NCBI GenBank assembly: GCA_028288775.1
Contig: JAQGHP010000260.1
Location: forward strand, 1-6,994
Reading direction: 5' to 3'
Length of the DNA: 6,994 bases
From: Phycisphaerales bacterium
Lineage (GTDB): Bacteria; Planctomycetota; Phycisphaerae; Tepidisphaerales; Tepidisphaeraceae
Made by a program: the position numbers and the translations under genes. A model generated the notes under the pieces. That model had not been told where the DNA came from. It saw nothing but the letters and a program-made list of their open reading frames with translations, and ran no database searches. Below are positions 5,422-6,994 of this stretch, one piece after another. The stretch's first letter is position 1, and each line of letters begins with the position of its first letter.

Positions 5422-6679
5422 GCGAAGCCATCCCTCTGGCGATCTTTGCGATCTGCCGGATCATTTCCGCCTTGGTCTCGGTCGAGGCGGCCACATCAGT
5501 TGCGAGTTTCGGCCGCGTCGAGATCGGGCTGAGGTAAGCGTCGGAAGTCAGCAGGGCCTTCTGTGCCTCGATGTCGATGTGTGCGGTTGGGCTCTCCCCG
5601 TGTTCCATCATTTCAATCGCGACGTCGAGAGCCTTAATGTTTTCAGGCGTGTCGTTGACCCGGAAGTTCCAATATCCACCGCCCTCGTCTACCGGATGAC
5701 CAATTAATTTCTCAATAAGTAAGCCATATTGCGTGAATAGATCCGGGTGGCCCTTGCGAAACGTCTTGAAAGTCCGCAACTGATCCAGGATGGCGCGCGG
5801 GTACTTGATCGATCGGCCGTGCGCGAACCCCTGGCCGTACCGGATGCACGCGACGATCGCCCGCGCCTTGTCGAGGATCGTTCGCTCCTCGGGTTTTAGG
5901 CCACCCTTCGGGGCGAACACGAAACGCTGAGCGCCCGTCGACCCATTGACTTGCACTGGCATCAGCACGCCGGTTCCAATCGCATCTGTCAACGCGGGAG
6001 CACCCGAAACTCGCGGGTCTACAAGCGCCAGCCCTTGATGGTCAAGAAGCGTCTTCATAACCGACTGAACTTCGGCTGGAAACCGCTTCACCCACTGTAG
6101 GTAGAGGGCGGGATTGCCATCGACGGCCAACGGGGTATACACAATCTGCTGCCCGTCAACTGGCTGGATGTTCAGCAATTGACCCGACTGCATGACGTCT
6201 TTAAGGATGGCGAAGTCAGGCTTTGACAGCCCACCCAATGACGACTTGAAGTCCGCGAGCGACGCGGGCGTCCGGTACAGATCCGCCAGGCTAGTGATTC
6301 CGGCTCGCTCCACTTCCGTCGGCTTTAGCTGCTGCCATCTCTCCCCGAGGTCGTCGTAGCCCGAGCGGAACTCAGGGATTCGGCAGTCGACCCGCTTGAT
6401 CTCGTCGCCACTCTTTACGACTGACACAAATGCAACGTCCTCCAGAACACGGAGCACCGCGGGAAGTTCCAAAGCGGGGATGCCGAGAGAGGCGGCGACG
6501 TACTTTAGTTGGGAAAGATTGTCCACATACAGCAAGCCCCGGAGATGCATCGCCAAGCATGCGGCCTTCCCGATCAGCAATGTGTGCTCAAACGCCACCT
6601 CTTTTGGACCGAAGACGCTCGTTACCCGAAGGCTTTCGTGAAAATCCTGTGCGCGAAGTGCAATCTGAACCTTGTCCAT
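5414..6679 (-). CDS. Uncharacterised protein with probable winged-helix segments, first gene of the nuclease operon
   Basis: This encodes 421 residues from ATG 6679, with AAGGA eight bases upstream. I recognise no named family. Residues about 33-100 look like a winged helix: HTLLIGKAACLAMHLRG, a LKYVAASLGIP turn, a LELPAVLRVLEDVAFVSVV recognition-type helix and strand, then a KSGDEIKRVD wing. A second similar segment may lie at about 203-255 (VQSVMKTLLDHQGLALV ending in QRFVFAP). The C-terminal half has a helical stretch, LDKARAIVACIRYGQGFA (269-286), and a conserved-looking block, FTQYGLLIEKLIGHPVDEGGGYWNFRV (315-341). There is no signal peptide, no membrane helix and no P-loop. It is probably a cytoplasmic DNA-binding or regulatory partner of the nuclease-like protein encoded directly downstream, which its stop codon overlaps. 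The function is inferred from context only. Confidence 0.75.
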   Translation of the reverse strand: MDKVQIALRAQDFHESLRVTSVFGPKEVAFEHTLLIGKAACLAMHLRGLLYVDNLSQLKYVAASLGIPALELPAVLRVLEDVAFVSVVKSGDEIKRVDCRIPEFRSGYDDLGERWQQLKPTEVERAGITSLADLYRTPASLADFKSSLGGLSKPDFAILKDVMQSGQLLNIQPVDGQQIVYTPLAVDGNPALYLQWVKRFPAEVQSVMKTLLDHQGLALVDPRVSGAPALTDAIGTGVLMPVQVNGSTGAQRFVFAPKGGLKPEERTILDKARAIVACIRYGQGFAHGRSIKYPRAILDQLRTFKTFRKGHPDLFTQYGLLIEKLIGHPVDEGGGYWNFRVNDTPENIKALDVAIEMMEHGESPTAHIDIEAQKALLTSDAYLSPISTRPKLATDVAASTETKAEMIRQIAKIARGMASHE

Positions 6680-6701
6680 CGTTTACATCCTTGCCGAATT
6701 T

Positions 6702-6714
6702 GGACGCAATTGTA
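6702..6714 (-). promoter_or_regulatory. Candidate -10 element and start region for the nuclease operon
   Basis: On the - strand TACAAT (6714-6709; five of six to TATAAT) lies 30 bases upstream of the ATG at 6679. Transcription starting near 6702 would give a leader of about 22 bases containing the AAGGA site. The best -35 at 18 bases (TTCGAT) is poor. The surrounding ~70 bases are clearly more AT-rich than the rest of the window, as expected for a promoter region. Confidence 0.3.
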
Positions 6715-6774
6715 GACCCCATTGAGCGCAATATCGAAATCTCAACAATACAATGCCGTCCGCCAGTAGTTTGA

Positions 6775-6861
6775 TCATGTGTTCGGCTGATGCGCGTCCC
6801 CCATGACCGGCTTTTCGCACAGTACCTGCGGGTGCAACTCAACGCAATCTTCCCAAGTCAT
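6775..6861 (-). pseudogene. DUF433-family remnant (frameshifted and truncated)
   Basis: From ATG 6861, preceded by AAAGGTGGTGCC, the - strand reads MTWEDCVELHPQVLCEKPVM, then leaves the expected frame and stops at 6775. This is the typical start of DUF433 proteins (VE(L/I)xPxVLxGKPVIRGTRI), small antitoxin-like DNA-binding proteins often paired with PIN-type toxins. The missing GTRIS is present directly downstream in another frame (6800-6786). A two-base deletion between 6802 and 6803 would turn a normal V-I-R-G-T-R-I-S coding sequence into the one seen. The usual G of GKP is also replaced by E. After GTRIS the family similarity ends, so most of the gene is gone. An in-frame upstream ATG exists at 6879. 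The family call comes from a short motif. Confidence 0.55.
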
Positions 6862-6994
6862 GGCACCACCTTTAGTCATCCCGGTTTTTCTCTCTAGCCG
6901 ATATGTGTTGAACGGCGAGCGGAAAACGTGCGGGTCGTCGCCCGGCGGGGAGAGGTTAATGTCCGGTCACGCCGGGTACGAGCGACAGCGAGGC
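6862..6994. other. Right-edge non-coding stretch with an inverted repeat
   Basis: I see no supported gene. CCCGGCG (6941-6947) and CGCCGGG (6970-6976) can pair across a 22-base loop. The sequence from about 6941 to the edge (GGTCACGCCGGGTACGAGCG and onward) has the look of another intergenic repeat, but no second copy is present in the window. Confidence 0.25.

Noticed and set aside
6588..6842. 84-residue - strand open frame across the operon start
   Set aside because: It overlaps the well-supported 421-residue gene start in another frame. Its only recognisable part (GTRIS) belongs to the frameshifted DUF433 remnant.
6956..6994. Twelve-codon - strand open frame entering from the right edge and ending in TAA
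   Set aside because: It is too short to support as a gene end, and the region looks like intergenic repeat sequence.

Overview
The window is GC-rich bacterial DNA, most likely from a planctomycete of the Gemmataceae/Isosphaerales type. This is an inference. It rests on the architecture of the large sigma-70-like protein (three helix-turn-helix modules ahead of the sigma core), the squalene-cyclase-like gene tail, the small three-helix membrane protein, the Ala/Gln/Pro-rich secreted protein and the many hairpin repeats between genes. No rRNA or tRNA gene and no CRISPR array was found.

Layout. Positions 2-217 are the 3' end of a squalene-hopene-cyclase-like gene, followed by a possible 50-residue membrane protein (254-406). 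A secreted coiled-coil protein with a ten-residue AQP repeat (732-1718) is flanked by two inverted copies of a ~150 bp dispersed repeat (443-606 and 1750-1897). Each copy is bounded by two hairpins of identical design and carries dense G-tracts. Next is a large sigma-70 family protein (2138-3790, + strand). It converges on a small three-helix membrane protein (3921-4241, - strand), and a long cruciform-type repeat (3832-3910) sits between them.

The right third (4330-6679, - strand) is a two-gene operon whose reading frames overlap by 8 bases. The upstream gene encodes a 421-residue protein with probable winged-helix segments. The downstream gene encodes a 363-residue protein whose N-terminus reads as a PD-(D/E)XK nuclease core. 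I recognise neither as a named system. The pairing, the tight coupling and the less GC-rich DNA suggest an acquired defence-type or DNA-processing module. Just upstream lies a frameshifted, truncated remnant of a DUF433 (antitoxin-like) gene, which suggests that this locus has been remodelled.

Best candidates for something undescribed are the overlapping two-gene nuclease module, the HTH-fused sigma protein that has lost the usual -10 contact residues and domain 3, and the two-hairpin, G-quadruplex-bearing dispersed repeat.
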